Assembly (NCBI GenBank): GCA_025450315.1
Contig: JANWHQ010000077.1
Coordinates: 1-35,373 of the forward strand
DNA: 35,373 nucleotides
Direction of reading: 5' to 3'
DNA from: Caulobacteraceae bacterium
GTDB taxonomy: Bacteria; Pseudomonadota; Alphaproteobacteria; Caulobacterales; Caulobacteraceae
Below are positions 19,657-27,520 of this stretch, in pieces. A program made the position numbers and the translations under genes. Numbering within the stretch: position 1 is the first letter of the stretch; each line of letters begins with the position of its first letter. The notes under the pieces were generated by a model. The model was given only the letters and a program-made list of their open reading frames with translations, was not told where the DNA came from and made no database searches.

Positions 19657-21252
19657 ATGTCCGAACATTTCCCCGCCGCCGAGGCCGCACGGCGGCGCAC
19701 CTTCGCCATCATCTCCCACCCCGACGCCGGCAAGACCACGCTGACGGAGAACCTGCTGCTCACGGCCGGGGCCATCCGCCTGGCCGGCGCGGTGCGGGCG
19801 CGCGGCGAACAGAGGCGCACGCGGTCGGACTGGATGAAGATCGAGCGCGAGCGCGGCATCTCGGTCTCGGCCAGCGTCATGACCTTCGAGCACGACGGCC
19901 TGATGATGAACCTGCTCGACACCCCCGGCCACGAGGACTTCTCCGAGGACACCTACCGCACCCTGACTGCGGCGGACGCGGCGGTGATGGTGCTGGACGC
20001 CGCCAAGGGCATCGAGCCGCAGACCCTGAAGCTGTTCGAGGTGTGCCGGCTCAGGGACATCCCGATCCTGACCTTCATCAACAAGATGGACCGCGAGGCC
20101 CAGGATCCCTTCGCCCTGCTGGACGAGATCGCCTCCAAGCTGGCGCTGGACCCCGCGCCCCTGTTTTGGCCCGCGGGCTCGGGCTCGCGGTTCAAGGGGA
20201 TCATCGACCTGAAGGGCCAGCGCTTCCTGCCCTTCAGCCGCCGCCCGAACGAACAGCCCCACGGCGAGCCGCTGGCCTTGAACTCCAACGCCATCGTCCA
20301 GCACCTGGAGCCGGGCGAGCAGGAGGAGGCCATGGAGGGCGCCATGCTGGTGCAGGAGGCCTCCAAGCCCTTCGATCCCCAGGCGTTCCTGGAAGGCCAC
20401 ATGACCCCGGTGTTCTTCGGCTCGGCCCTGCGCCAGTTCGGGGTGCGCGAGCTGCTGGAAGGCCTGGCCGCCTATGCCCCCGGCCCGGGCCTGGTGAAGG
20501 TGCGCCGCGCCGGCGAGGAGACCCACATCGCGCCCGGCGATCCGGAGGTCTCCGGCTTCGTCTTCAAGGTGCAGGCGAACATGGACCCCAACCACCGCGA
20601 CCGCATCGCCATGGTGCGGCTGTGCTCGGGCCGGTTCACCCGCGGCATGCGGCTGAAGGTCCAGAACACCGGCCGCCAGATGGGCGTGCACAATCCCATG
20701 CTGTTCTTCGCCGCCGAGCGCGAGCTGGCCGAGGAGGCCTTCGCCGGTGACGTCATCGGCATCCCCAACCACGGCGTGCTCAGGGTCGGCGACTCCCTGT
20801 CGGAGACCGGCCAGGTGCGCTTCGCCGGCCTGCCCAATTTCGCCCCCGAGATCCTGCAGCGCGTGCGGGTCAAGGATCCGCTCAAGGCCAAGCACCTGAA
20901 GAAGGCCCTGGAGGGCCTGGCCGAGGAGGGGGTCACCCAGCTGTTCCGCCCGGTTTTCGGCTCGGACTTCATCGTCGGCGCGGTGGGCCCGCTGCAGTTC
21001 GAGGTGATGGCCGACCGGCTGTCGGGCGAATATGCCCTGGACGTCTTGTTCGAGCCCGCGCCCTACGCGGAGGCGCGCTGGCTCACTGGCGCCAAGGCCG
21101 ACATCGAGGACTTCGCCTCCAAGCACACCTCGGCCATGGCCGAGGACATCGACGAGCAGGCCGTGTTCCTGGCCAAGTCGTCCTGGGAGATCGGCTACGT
21201 CGGCGATCGCTACCCCAAGGTCGGGTTCGAACGCACCAAGGAGCGGGCGTAG
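19657..21252 (+). CDS. prfC: Peptide chain release factor 3
   Basis: GTPase that removes RF1/RF2 from the ribosome after peptide release; 531 residues, normal length. The G1 loop SHPDAGKT (20-27), the switch region SDWMKIERERGISV, G3 DTPGH (88-92) and G4 NKMD (142-145) are intact, followed by the beta-barrel and elongation-factor-like C-terminal domains. The insertion pattern (FRPVFGSDFIVGAVGPLQFEV) separates it from EF-G and TypA. It appears to be a single-gene unit between two genes with CtrA-like boxes. Confidence 0.96.
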   Translation: MSEHFPAAEAARRRTFAIISHPDAGKTTLTENLLLTAGAIRLAGAVRARGEQRRTRSDWMKIERERGISVSASVMTFEHDGLMMNLLDTPGHEDFSEDTYRTLTAADAAVMVLDAAKGIEPQTLKLFEVCRLRDIPILTFINKMDREAQDPFALLDEIASKLALDPAPLFWPAGSGSRFKGIIDLKGQRFLPFSRRPNEQPHGEPLALNSNAIVQHLEPGEQEEAMEGAMLVQEASKPFDPQAFLEGHMTPVFFGSALRQFGVRELLEGLAAYAPGPGLVKVRRAGEETHIAPGDPEVSGFVFKVQANMDPNHRDRIAMVRLCSGRFTRGMRLKVQNTGRQMGVHNPMLFFAAERELAEEAFAGDVIGIPNHGVLRVGDSLSETGQVRFAGLPNFAPEILQRVRVKDPLKAKHLKKALEGLAEEGVTQLFRPVFGSDFIVGAVGPLQFEVMADRLSGEYALDVLFEPAPYAEARWLTGAKADIEDFASKHTSAMAEDIDEQAVFLAKSSWEIGYVGDRYPKVGFERTKERA

Positions 21253-21300
21253 ATCGCGCCCGATTCCGCCGCCGGCCCGACGCTGCAGGTGGCCAAACCG

Positions 21301-21315
21301 TTAACCTCCGCTTAA
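21301..21315. promoter_or_regulatory. CtrA box (perfect TTAA-N7-TTAA)
   Basis: TTAACCTCCGCTTAA is an exact TTAA-N7-TTAA site 96 bases upstream of the ATG at 21411. The 158-base gap also has a GATTC (GANTC, CcrM-type) at 21263. No clear -10 box could be placed. In Caulobacterales such a site usually marks a CtrA-controlled promoter. Confidence 0.6.
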
Positions 21316-21410
21316 TCTTTGCCGTTCGCGCGGCTCCGCCCTTGCTGCTCGGGCGTTAGGACACCGTCCGCTGTGCCGGATTGGCGCAGAATGAGTGGAG
21401 CAGAGCGCGC

Positions 21411-22730
21411 ATGTTCGAGATCGGCCGCGAACTGAAGCGGTTCTTCCAGCCGGCCCCGCCGCGTGATGGCCTGAGCCTCGGCGACGCCTCCCTGCTCGAG
21501 CTTCTGGACCTGGATCTCCTGACCGCCGAGGCCAAGGCCGCCGACGTCGCCGCCGGCCGCATCGGGGTGCAGGACAAGCCTCGCCGCCTGATCGAGGCCT
21601 CGGTGATCTGGCGCGAGTTCGCCCGCCGCACCGGCGACGCCGCCGCCTTGCGCAAGGCCGCCGCCTCGGCCGAGCAAGCCGGCCGCCTGGCCCGGGAGGA
21701 GGGGCGCTCGCAGGTCGAGGCCCAGGCCCTCTGCGCCCAGGCCCGCGCCGGGCTGGTTGGCGCCGACCTCTTCGCCGAGGATGGCCTGCACGCCGCTGCC
21801 GAGCATCTGCTGCAGCACGCCCCCGAGACCCCGGAGGTGCAGGCGGTGAGGGCGGTCACCGCCGCGCGCCTGGCGCTGGGCGGGTCCGATCCGGCGGCCC
21901 TGCACGCCGCCATCGAGGAGATCTCGGCCGTCCTGGCCGACCGGCGGCTGCGCCTGGCCGGCGTCGAGCGCGCCGCGCTGCGACTCGAACAGGCCGAATT
22001 CCTCACCGGGGCCGGCGTGCGCCGGGGCGACGCGGCCCTGATCGGCGAGGCGCGGGGCGTCCTGGCCGGGCTGATCGCGACGCTCGACGGCGCCTACAAT
22101 CCCATCCTGCTGGCCCGCGCCCAGGAGCTGCGGGCCCTGGCGCTGATCCAACTGGCCGAGATGCGCGCCGACGCGGCCGCGGCGCTGGGGGCGCTGGACG
22201 CCCTGGAGTCGGCGCTGGAGCTGACCCTGCCCGATCATTCCCCGCTCGACTGGGCCCGCCTGCAGCACGGCCGCGGCCTGGTGCACGCGGCCCTGGCCGA
22301 GGCGAGCGAGGACGAGCGCTCGTTCCTGAAGGCGCTGCAGGCCTTCGGCCAGGCGCTGGGCGTGATCGGCAAGCAGCCGCACCTGGCCCTGCGCGCGGTG
22401 GTGGTGCAGGACCGCGTCGCCTGCCTGGTCCGCCGGGCCGAGGCGCGCGGCGACGTCTATGCCCTGGACGAGGCCGAGGCGGTGCTGCGCGGCGAGCTCG
22501 CCGCCCTGAAGTCGCCGCCCGATCCCATCGCCTGGGCGGTGTTCCAGCTCAACCTGGCGCGGATCTACGAGGCCCAGGCCAAGGCCCGCGGCTGCGACCG
22601 CGGCGAGCACGCCCGCGCCGGCGAGGCGCTCCTGGGAGCGCTGGACGTGTTTTCCGAACACGGCCTGAGGTCGCTGGCAGACCTGGCGGCGACCGACCTG
22701 GAGCGCCTCCGCGAGGCATCCGCGATCTAG
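21411..22730 (+). CDS. Alanine-rich helical repeat (TPR-like) protein
   Basis: A 439-residue, almost all-helical protein with recurring units such as LIEASVIWREFARRTGDAAALRKA, RGDAALIGEARGVLAGLI and DEAEAVLRGELAAL, the alternating small/large pattern of TPR-like repeats. There is no signal peptide, membrane segment or enzyme motif, so it is probably a cytosolic scaffold. It starts MFEIGRELKRFF at the ATG at 21411; TTG at 21381 is possible. A perfect CtrA-type site upstream suggests cell-cycle control. I know no function. It converges on the DUF2336 gene across a 194-base gap holding an inverted repeat. Confidence 0.78.
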   Translation: MFEIGRELKRFFQPAPPRDGLSLGDASLLELLDLDLLTAEAKAADVAAGRIGVQDKPRRLIEASVIWREFARRTGDAAALRKAAASAEQAGRLAREEGRSQVEAQALCAQARAGLVGADLFAEDGLHAAAEHLLQHAPETPEVQAVRAVTAARLALGGSDPAALHAAIEEISAVLADRRLRLAGVERAALRLEQAEFLTGAGVRRGDAALIGEARGVLAGLIATLDGAYNPILLARAQELRALALIQLAEMRADAAAALGALDALESALELTLPDHSPLDWARLQHGRGLVHAALAEASEDERSFLKALQAFGQALGVIGKQPHLALRAVVVQDRVACLVRRAEARGDVYALDEAEAVLRGELAALKSPPDPIAWAVFQLNLARIYEAQAKARGCDRGEHARAGEALLGALDVFSEHGLRSLADLAATDLERLREASAI

Positions 22731-22751
22731 CTCGTTCGGCTCTCCCGCACG

Positions 22752-22915
22752 CCGTCCGTCCCGGCGAAGGCCGGGACCCAGGACAACCGACGCCGAGTCT
22801 CAAGGGGAAGCACGAAGCTCGTGGCGAATACGGGCGGCCTGCGGCAAGCGTGGAAGCCTCACCGTGCGCCGCTCTGACCTGTCCGGGATCCCGGCCAGCG
22901 CAGGGACGAGCGGGA
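22752..22915. repeat. Intergenic inverted-repeat element A
   Basis: The gap between two convergent genes holds an arm at about 22752-22784 (containing GGCGAAGGCCGGGACC) and a complementary arm at about 22878-22915. Over 30 aligned bases about 24 pair. The left arm resembles the left arm of the element at 26297-26433, so both belong to one dispersed palindromic family; the inner sequences differ. Each arm also folds on itself (CCGGC...GCCGG). It may end transcription in both directions. Confidence 0.6.
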
Positions 22916-22924
22916 TGGGGATTG

Positions 22925-24019
22925 CTAGGCCGCGACGTCGGCGGTCTGGCGGCGCAGGCGCCAGAAGCGGATCGCCCGCGAGGCGGATTCGCTGGAGAGC
23001 TGGTTGTAGAGGTCGCCGTACTCCTGGGCGCGGCCGAGGGCGTTCTCGTCCGAGTCCAACATCAGCACCACGAAGGTCAGGAACAGGGCCCGGTCGAAGC
23101 CGGCGGCCTTGCAGACGATGGCCAGGGGATCGACCCGCCGGCCGTCCAGGATCCTCTGGGCGGTCTGGAAATCGATGTCGGCCTTGCGCGCCAGCGCCGC
23201 GGTGAAGCGGGTGCGTTCGCCCTTGCGCAGGAAGCCCACCAGGGTCTTGGGCTCGAGCTCGTTCCTGCTGACCAGCGCCTCGATATGCGCCTCGGCTTCG
23301 GCGAGATCGGAGGGAGCGACGCCGTCGCGGGCCTCCAGCCGCTTGCGGCCGGCCTGCAGGGCCGCCTCCAGGGCCTTGGGGTCGAGTTCGGCGTTGCGGG
23401 CCATGATCTTGGCCCGGAGCTTGGCCTCGACGATGAAGTACATCTCGTTCATCAGGTCCGGCGGCAGGCTGCGCCGCCCCACCACCGCCGCGTGCAGGTC
23501 CGGATTGGCCTGGGCGCGGTCGACCGCCGTCTCACTCGCTTCGCGCGACAGCGCCGCGCCCTCGTTGCGCAGCAGCACGCCCAGAGTGGAATCATCGCCC
23601 CGCTCGACGATGGCGTCGGACACCGCCTCGGGCACCCGCTCGCGCTGGGAGATCGCCTTCAGATGCGCCTGGCTCCGGGTGCGGGCGAGGGCCAGCAGGT
23701 CCTCCTCGCGCAGGCCCGCGGCCTGGCGCAGCACCGGCTCGGCCACCGTGATGGTGTCGCCGCCGAGGTCGTTCAGCAGCCGCGGCAGGGCGGCGGAGGT
23801 CGGCGCCAGCCGCCGGGACAGCTCGGCGCGCACGGCCTCCTCCATCTCGCCGGCGATGCGCTGCATCACCTCGTCGAACAGGGCCGCCTGGGCCGCATCG
23901 AGCCCCTCGGCCGGCTGGGCCAGGAACAGGTCGGTGACCTCCCGCAGCAGCTCGCGCCGCCGCTCGCGGGAGGGCTCGCGCGCCAGTTCGATCAGGGCAT
24001 GGAGCTTGGCGACGGCCAT
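22925..24019 (-). CDS. DUF2336 domain protein
   Basis: A 364-residue helical protein of the DUF2336 family, common in alphaproteobacteria, with HEAT-like helical pairs and no known activity. Typical segments are EVMQRIAGEMEEAVRAELS, LLNDLGGDTITVAEPVL and RILDGRRVDPLAIVCKAAGFDR. It has no membrane segment or signal peptide. It begins five bases after the proline-rich protein's stop, so the two are co-transcribed, downstream of a CtrA-like site. The function is unknown; regulation or cell-envelope work is a guess from the context. Confidence 0.85.
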   Translation of the reverse strand: MAVAKLHALIELAREPSRERRRELLREVTDLFLAQPAEGLDAAQAALFDEVMQRIAGEMEEAVRAELSRRLAPTSAALPRLLNDLGGDTITVAEPVLRQAAGLREEDLLALARTRSQAHLKAISQRERVPEAVSDAIVERGDDSTLGVLLRNEGAALSREASETAVDRAQANPDLHAAVVGRRSLPPDLMNEMYFIVEAKLRAKIMARNAELDPKALEAALQAGRKRLEARDGVAPSDLAEAEAHIEALVSRNELEPKTLVGFLRKGERTRFTAALARKADIDFQTAQRILDGRRVDPLAIVCKAAGFDRALFLTFVVLMLDSDENALGRAQEYGDLYNQLSSESASRAIRFWRLRRQTADVAA

Positions 24020-24024
24020 CGCGG

Positions 24025-24708
24025 TCAGCCCGGCGTGTCGTCCGGAGAAGGCGGCGCGGACTCCATCACGCGGCCGCCGGAGGTGGTGACAGTATGGGGC
24101 ACGGGAGGCGGCGGCTGGGCCAGGTCGGTCGTCTGGGAGGCGAAGAACTGCGGGCCCAGCGGCACGGGCACAGCTTTGGGATCGTACTCGCTCTGAGGGA
24201 TCGGGTCGGGTTTCTGGCCGTACTCGCGATAGAGCGAATAGAAGTGCGGCGGCAGGTAGTCGCCGTCCGAGGGCGAGCTGGCCTGGGTCATGGCGCTCGT
24301 GCTGGCGCGGGCCAGGCGCACCGGCGCGGGCGGCGGCAAGGTCTGGGGCGGCGGCGCCCGCGGGGCCTGCAGGGACGCGGTCTGCATCGGTGCGGGCGGC
24401 GGCGGGGCGTAGATGCTGGCCGGCAGCGCCGCCTGAACACGCGGCGCGGGGGCCGGCGGCGCGGCCGCTTGCGGCAGGGGATCGGGGTTCCAGATGCGGC
24501 GCTGGCTGCTGGCGGCCGGTCGGCGCGGCGCCTCGTTCACCTTGCCCGGCCAGGTCAGCATCCTGAGCCCGGCCGCGCGGGCGGTGGGCGTCTGCGGATC
24601 GGAGAGGGCGGCGGGGCTCACCGAGGCGGCATAGACCGGCTGGGCGACGCTGGCGTCGGTCAGGCAGAACAGAACCGCGATGGCGGCGAAAAAAGCGATC
24701 AGGCGCAT
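24025..24708 (-). CDS. Exported proline-rich protein
   Basis: A 227-residue protein with a signal peptide (MRLIAFFAAIAVLFCLTDASVAQ). The mature chain has RMLTWPGKV near residue 50 followed by a low-complexity Pro/Ala region (about 70-130) with PPPPAP tracts, then LPPHFYSLYREYGQKPDP, and more prolines. Such proteins often span or sit in the periplasm, but no family is recognised. It is co-transcribed with DUF2336. A CtrA-like site lies about 42-56 bases before the start, suggesting cell-cycle control. No clear ribosome-binding site was found close to the ATG. Confidence 0.78.
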   Translation of the reverse strand: MRLIAFFAAIAVLFCLTDASVAQPVYAASVSPAALSDPQTPTARAAGLRMLTWPGKVNEAPRRPAASSQRRIWNPDPLPQAAAPPAPAPRVQAALPASIYAPPPPAPMQTASLQAPRAPPPQTLPPPAPVRLARASTSAMTQASSPSDGDYLPPHFYSLYREYGQKPDPIPQSEYDPKAVPVPLGPQFFASQTTDLAQPPPPVPHTVTTSGGRVMESAPPSPDDTPG

Positions 24709-24749
24709 TGGGCGGACCCCCGGCGTCTGGCCCTCCTAAAGCGTCGCGC

Positions 24750-24764
24750 TTAATCCCCGGCTAA
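24750..24764 (-). promoter_or_regulatory. CtrA-like box (TTAG-N7-TTAA) for the proline-rich/DUF2336 pair
   Basis: On the minus strand the site reads TTAGCCGGGGATTAA, one base off the full TTAA-N7-TTAA. It overlaps the permease stop codon and lies 42-56 bases upstream of the ATG at 24708, a usual distance for a CtrA-bound -35 region. Confidence 0.45.
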
Positions 24765-25531
24765 CGCCGACCCCGCCAGCGCAAAAGAATCGCCCGCTCG
24801 CCGGCCTGCAACAGGCCGTGCAAAGCCACGCCCATCACGCCCAGCACGACCACCGCGGCGAACTCCTTGGCGATCTGCAGCCGGTTGGCGGCCTCCAGGA
24901 TGCGCCAGGCGAGGCCCTGGGCGCTGCCCGAGCCGGCCACGAACTCGGCCACCACCGCGCCCACGATGGCCAGTCCCGCGGCGACCTTGTGCCCCTCAAG
25001 GATGAAGGGCGCCGCCGAAGGCAGGCGCAGGCGCAGCAGCCGCTGGCCCCGGCCGGCGCCATAGAGGTCGAACAGTCGCTCCAGGTCCGGGTCGGCCGAG
25101 CGCAGGCCCGTCAGGGCGCCGGAGAAGATCGGGAAGAAGGCCACCACCGCCGCCAGCCCCACCACCGCCCGCTCGGGATGGTCGAGACCCGCCCAGATCA
25201 CCGCCTGGGGCGCGATGGCCACGATGGGGGTGACCTGCAGGGCGACCGCCAGCGGCCGCACCCCGCTTTCCAGCACCACGCTGGGCGCAACCGCCAGCGC
25301 CAGGGCCATGGCCAGCACGCTGGCGACCACCAGGGCGACCAGGGCCATGGACAGGGTGTTCCAGGCCGAGTGCAGCAGCGCGGGCGCATTCTCCACGGCG
25401 GCGACGGCGATGGCGCTGGGCGGCGGCAGGAAATAGGCCGGGATGGCCATGGCCCGGCAGACGCCTTCCCAGCCGGCCAGGATCAGGGCGATCAGCACGA
25501 TCGGCGCGAGGATGGAGTAGAGCCGCGTCAT
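24761..25531 (-). CDS. ABC importer permease (SsuC/TauC type)
   Basis: A 256-residue inner-membrane permease with about six helices, for the importer whose binding protein is encoded just upstream. The cytoplasmic EAA-type loop reads FDLYGAGRGQRLLRLRLP, which contacts the ATPase. The first helix (IVLIALILAGWEGVC) and PPPSAI are typical of the nitrate/sulfonate/taurine/pyrimidine-precursor branch. Its ATG overlaps the ATPase stop by four bases (ATGA), showing coupled translation. The substrate is not determined. Confidence 0.92.
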   Translation of the reverse strand: MTRLYSILAPIVLIALILAGWEGVCRAMAIPAYFLPPPSAIAVAAVENAPALLHSAWNTLSMALVALVVASVLAMALALAVAPSVVLESGVRPLAVALQVTPIVAIAPQAVIWAGLDHPERAVVGLAAVVAFFPIFSGALTGLRSADPDLERLFDLYGAGRGQRLLRLRLPSAAPFILEGHKVAAGLAIVGAVVAEFVAGSGSAQGLAWRILEAANRLQIAKEFAAVVVLGVMGVALHGLLQAGERAILLRWRGRR

Positions 25532-26274
25532 GCTGCCTGGCCCATCGCCACGGCTAGGTCGTGCGAGACCTTCTCGGCGGTCTCGCGGAAGCCGGCGGTA
25601 GTGCGGAAGCCGGCCGGCCGGGGCATGGGGCCCTCGATGCGGGTCTCGGCGGCGATGCGGCCGGGGCCGGAGGTCATCACCACCAGGCGCGAGGCCATGT
25701 AGACCGCCTCCTCGACGTTGTGGGTCACGAACACGATGGCCGGCTTCAGCTCGGCCCACAGGGTCTGGATGTCGTCGGCCAGGGCCCGGCGGGTGATCTC
25801 GTCCAGGGCCGCGAAAGGCTCGTCCAGCAGCAGCAGGCGGGGCCTCGTCACCAGCGCCCGCGCCAGCGACACCCGCATGGCCATGCCGCCGGACAGCTGG
25901 GCCGGCTTGGCCGCTTCGGCCCCGGAGAGCCGCACCTTGGCCAGCGCCTCGTTCGCCCGGGCCCGGGCCTCGGCCCCGGGGACCCTGGCCAGCTCCAGCG
26001 GCAGGGCGACGTTGTCCTGCGCCGTCGCCCAGGGCATCAGCGTCGCCGACTGGAACACCACCGAGGTCTCGCCCTTGGCCGAGGTCAGGGCCGCCCGGCC
26101 CCGCGTCGGCTGCTCCAGCCCCGCCAGCAGCCTCAGCGCCGTGGACTTGCCGCACCCGGACGGCCCGACCAGCGCCACCATCTCGCCGGCCTCCAGCGCC
26201 AGACTGAACGGCCCCAGCGCCCGGCCGCGCCCGGGATAGTCGACCTCGACGGCGTACAGGGCGGCGATGGTCAC
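25528..26274 (-). CDS. ABC importer ATPase (SsuB/TauB type)
   Basis: A 248-residue ABC ATPase. Walker A is GPSGCGKST (37-45), the Q-loop FQSATLMPW, the signature LSGGM, Walker B LLLLDEPF and the switch histidine FVTHN. It energises the permease encoded by the overlapping downstream gene. The start was placed at the GTG at 26274, with GGGGAG about ten bases upstream; a TTG at 26292 is less suited. The 180-base gap to the binding-protein gene holds a strong inverted repeat, so ATPase and binding protein may be made in different amounts. Confidence 0.92.
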   Translation of the reverse strand: MTIAALYAVEVDYPGRGRALGPFSLALEAGEMVALVGPSGCGKSTALRLLAGLEQPTRGRAALTSAKGETSVVFQSATLMPWATAQDNVALPLELARVPGAEARARANEALAKVRLSGAEAAKPAQLSGGMAMRVSLARALVTRPRLLLLDEPFAALDEITRRALADDIQTLWAELKPAIVFVTHNVEEAVYMASRLVVMTSGPGRIAAETRIEGPMPRPAGFRTTAGFRETAEKVSHDLAVAMGQAA

Positions 26275-26296
26275 TTGGATGATGCTCCCCAACGCT

Positions 26297-26433
26297 CGCT
26301 CATCCCGGCCGAGGCCGGGATCCAGGACAGGTCGCGGATCCGTATGCGATTTGCCCCTGCCCGCGCGGCCGCGTCCTGTTCTTCACCTTCGGCTCCAACC
26401 TGTCCTCGATCCCGGCCTCCGCCGGGATGAGCG
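26297..26433. repeat. Intergenic inverted-repeat element B within the ABC operon
   Basis: Arms at 26297-26332 and 26398-26433 are complementary at 34 of 36 positions, with a 65-base centre. Each arm contains its own self-complementary GATCCCGGCC...GGCCGGGATC-like part. The 137-base element fills most of the gap between the binding-protein and ATPase genes. As in the malE-malF gap of E. coli, such a hairpin could protect or separate the upstream mRNA. Element A at 22752 shares its arm sequence. Confidence 0.8.
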
Positions 26434-26454
26434 GGAGAGAGAGGGCATCGGCGG

Positions 26455-27468
26455 CTACTTCCTGCCCACGAACTGCAGCGTGTACGCGGTCTTGTAGTCC
26501 ATGGTCTTGGGATAGACGCCCTGGGCCGAGGCGACGGCGAAGAAGGCCTTCCAGCGGGCGTCGGTCATGGCGCCGATGCCGAGCGTCTTGGCGTCGCCGG
26601 ACTCGACGATGCCGTAGCTGCGCATCTTCTCGCGGGCCTGGTCCAGCAGGTCCTGCGTCATCTCGGGATTGTCCTTGAGGATCAGGGCGTCGCCGGGCCT
26701 CGGGTCGCCCTCGAGGTAGGATTTCCAGCCCGCCGCCGAGCCGTCGACGAAGGCCTGCACGGCCTTGGGATCGGACTGGATCAGGCTGTCGTTGGCCAGC
26801 GCCATGGCCGCGTAGCCGGGGTATCCCTCGTCGGCCAGCAGGAACACCGCCGGCTTCAGGTGGGCCTGCTTCTCGATCGTATAGGGCTCGGAGGTGAGGT
26901 AGCCCTGCTGGATCACCGTCTTGTCGCTGAGGAAGGGGGCGGAGTTGAAGGTGTACTTGCGCACCTGGGCGTCGGTGAAATGGTACTTGGCCTTCAGCCA
27001 GACCCAGAAGGCGGTCACCGAGGCGTCCGAGAGCAGGATCGGATGGCCCTTCATGTCGGCGATCGACCTGATGCCCTGGTCGGGATGGGCGATCAGCACC
27101 TGCGGGTCCTTCTGCATGAAGGCCGCCACCGCCTTCACCGGCGCCTTCTCCTGGGCCAGGTTCAGAACGATGAAGCTGTTGGAACCCATGCCCAGGTCCA
27201 CCGTGCGGCTGGCCAACAGCTGGGGCACGTTCACGCTGGGGCCGCCCTGGACGATGGTCACGTCGAGCCCGCGCCTGGAGTACTCGCCGGTGGCCAGGGC
27301 CTGGTAGAAGCCGCCCTGCTCGGCCTGGGCGTGCCAGTCGGTGGCGAACTTGATCGGCGTCAGGCCGGAGCCTGCGGCGGGCGCTGCGGACGAGGCGGAT
27401 TTGGGGCCCGGCGAGCAGGCGGCCAGAGCCAAGGCGGCGGCCAGCGCGATCGATCGGAATGGCTTCAC
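26455..27468 (-). CDS. NMT1/THI5-like ABC substrate-binding lipoprotein
   Basis: A 337-residue periplasmic binding protein with a lipoprotein signal (LAAC, Cys18). The mature part has DWHAQAEQGGFYQALATGEY and VDLGMGSNSFIVLNLAQ, typical of the NMT1/THI5-like (SsuA/TauA/ThiY) superfamily that binds sulfonates, nitrate, bicarbonate or thiamine-pyrimidine precursors. No TPP riboswitch fits into the 52-base leader, and no thiamine or sulfur genes are near, so the substrate is open. The GTG at 27468 has a GGGAGGGG site before it. It is first of three genes for the importer. Confidence 0.92.
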   Translation of the reverse strand: MKPFRSIALAAALALAACSPGPKSASSAAPAAGSGLTPIKFATDWHAQAEQGGFYQALATGEYSRRGLDVTIVQGGPSVNVPQLLASRTVDLGMGSNSFIVLNLAQEKAPVKAVAAFMQKDPQVLIAHPDQGIRSIADMKGHPILLSDASVTAFWVWLKAKYHFTDAQVRKYTFNSAPFLSDKTVIQQGYLTSEPYTIEKQAHLKPAVFLLADEGYPGYAAMALANDSLIQSDPKAVQAFVDGSAAGWKSYLEGDPRPGDALILKDNPEMTQDLLDQAREKMRSYGIVESGDAKTLGIGAMTDARWKAFFAVASAQGVYPKTMDYKTAYTLQFVGRK

Positions 27469-27520
27469 GGTTCCCCTCCCCGGACGGCGGCGCGAAGTTA
27501 GGGCAGGGGCCGCGCCGAGG

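Noticed and set aside
19642..21126. A 494-codon minus-strand frame opposite prfC
   Set aside because: prfC on the plus strand carries all GTPase motifs; the opposite frame has only complementary-strand composition.
27469..27520. A TPP riboswitch before the NMT1/THI5-like binding-protein gene
   Set aside because: Only 52 bases separate it from the uup stop, too short for the riboswitch, and none of its conserved motifs is present.
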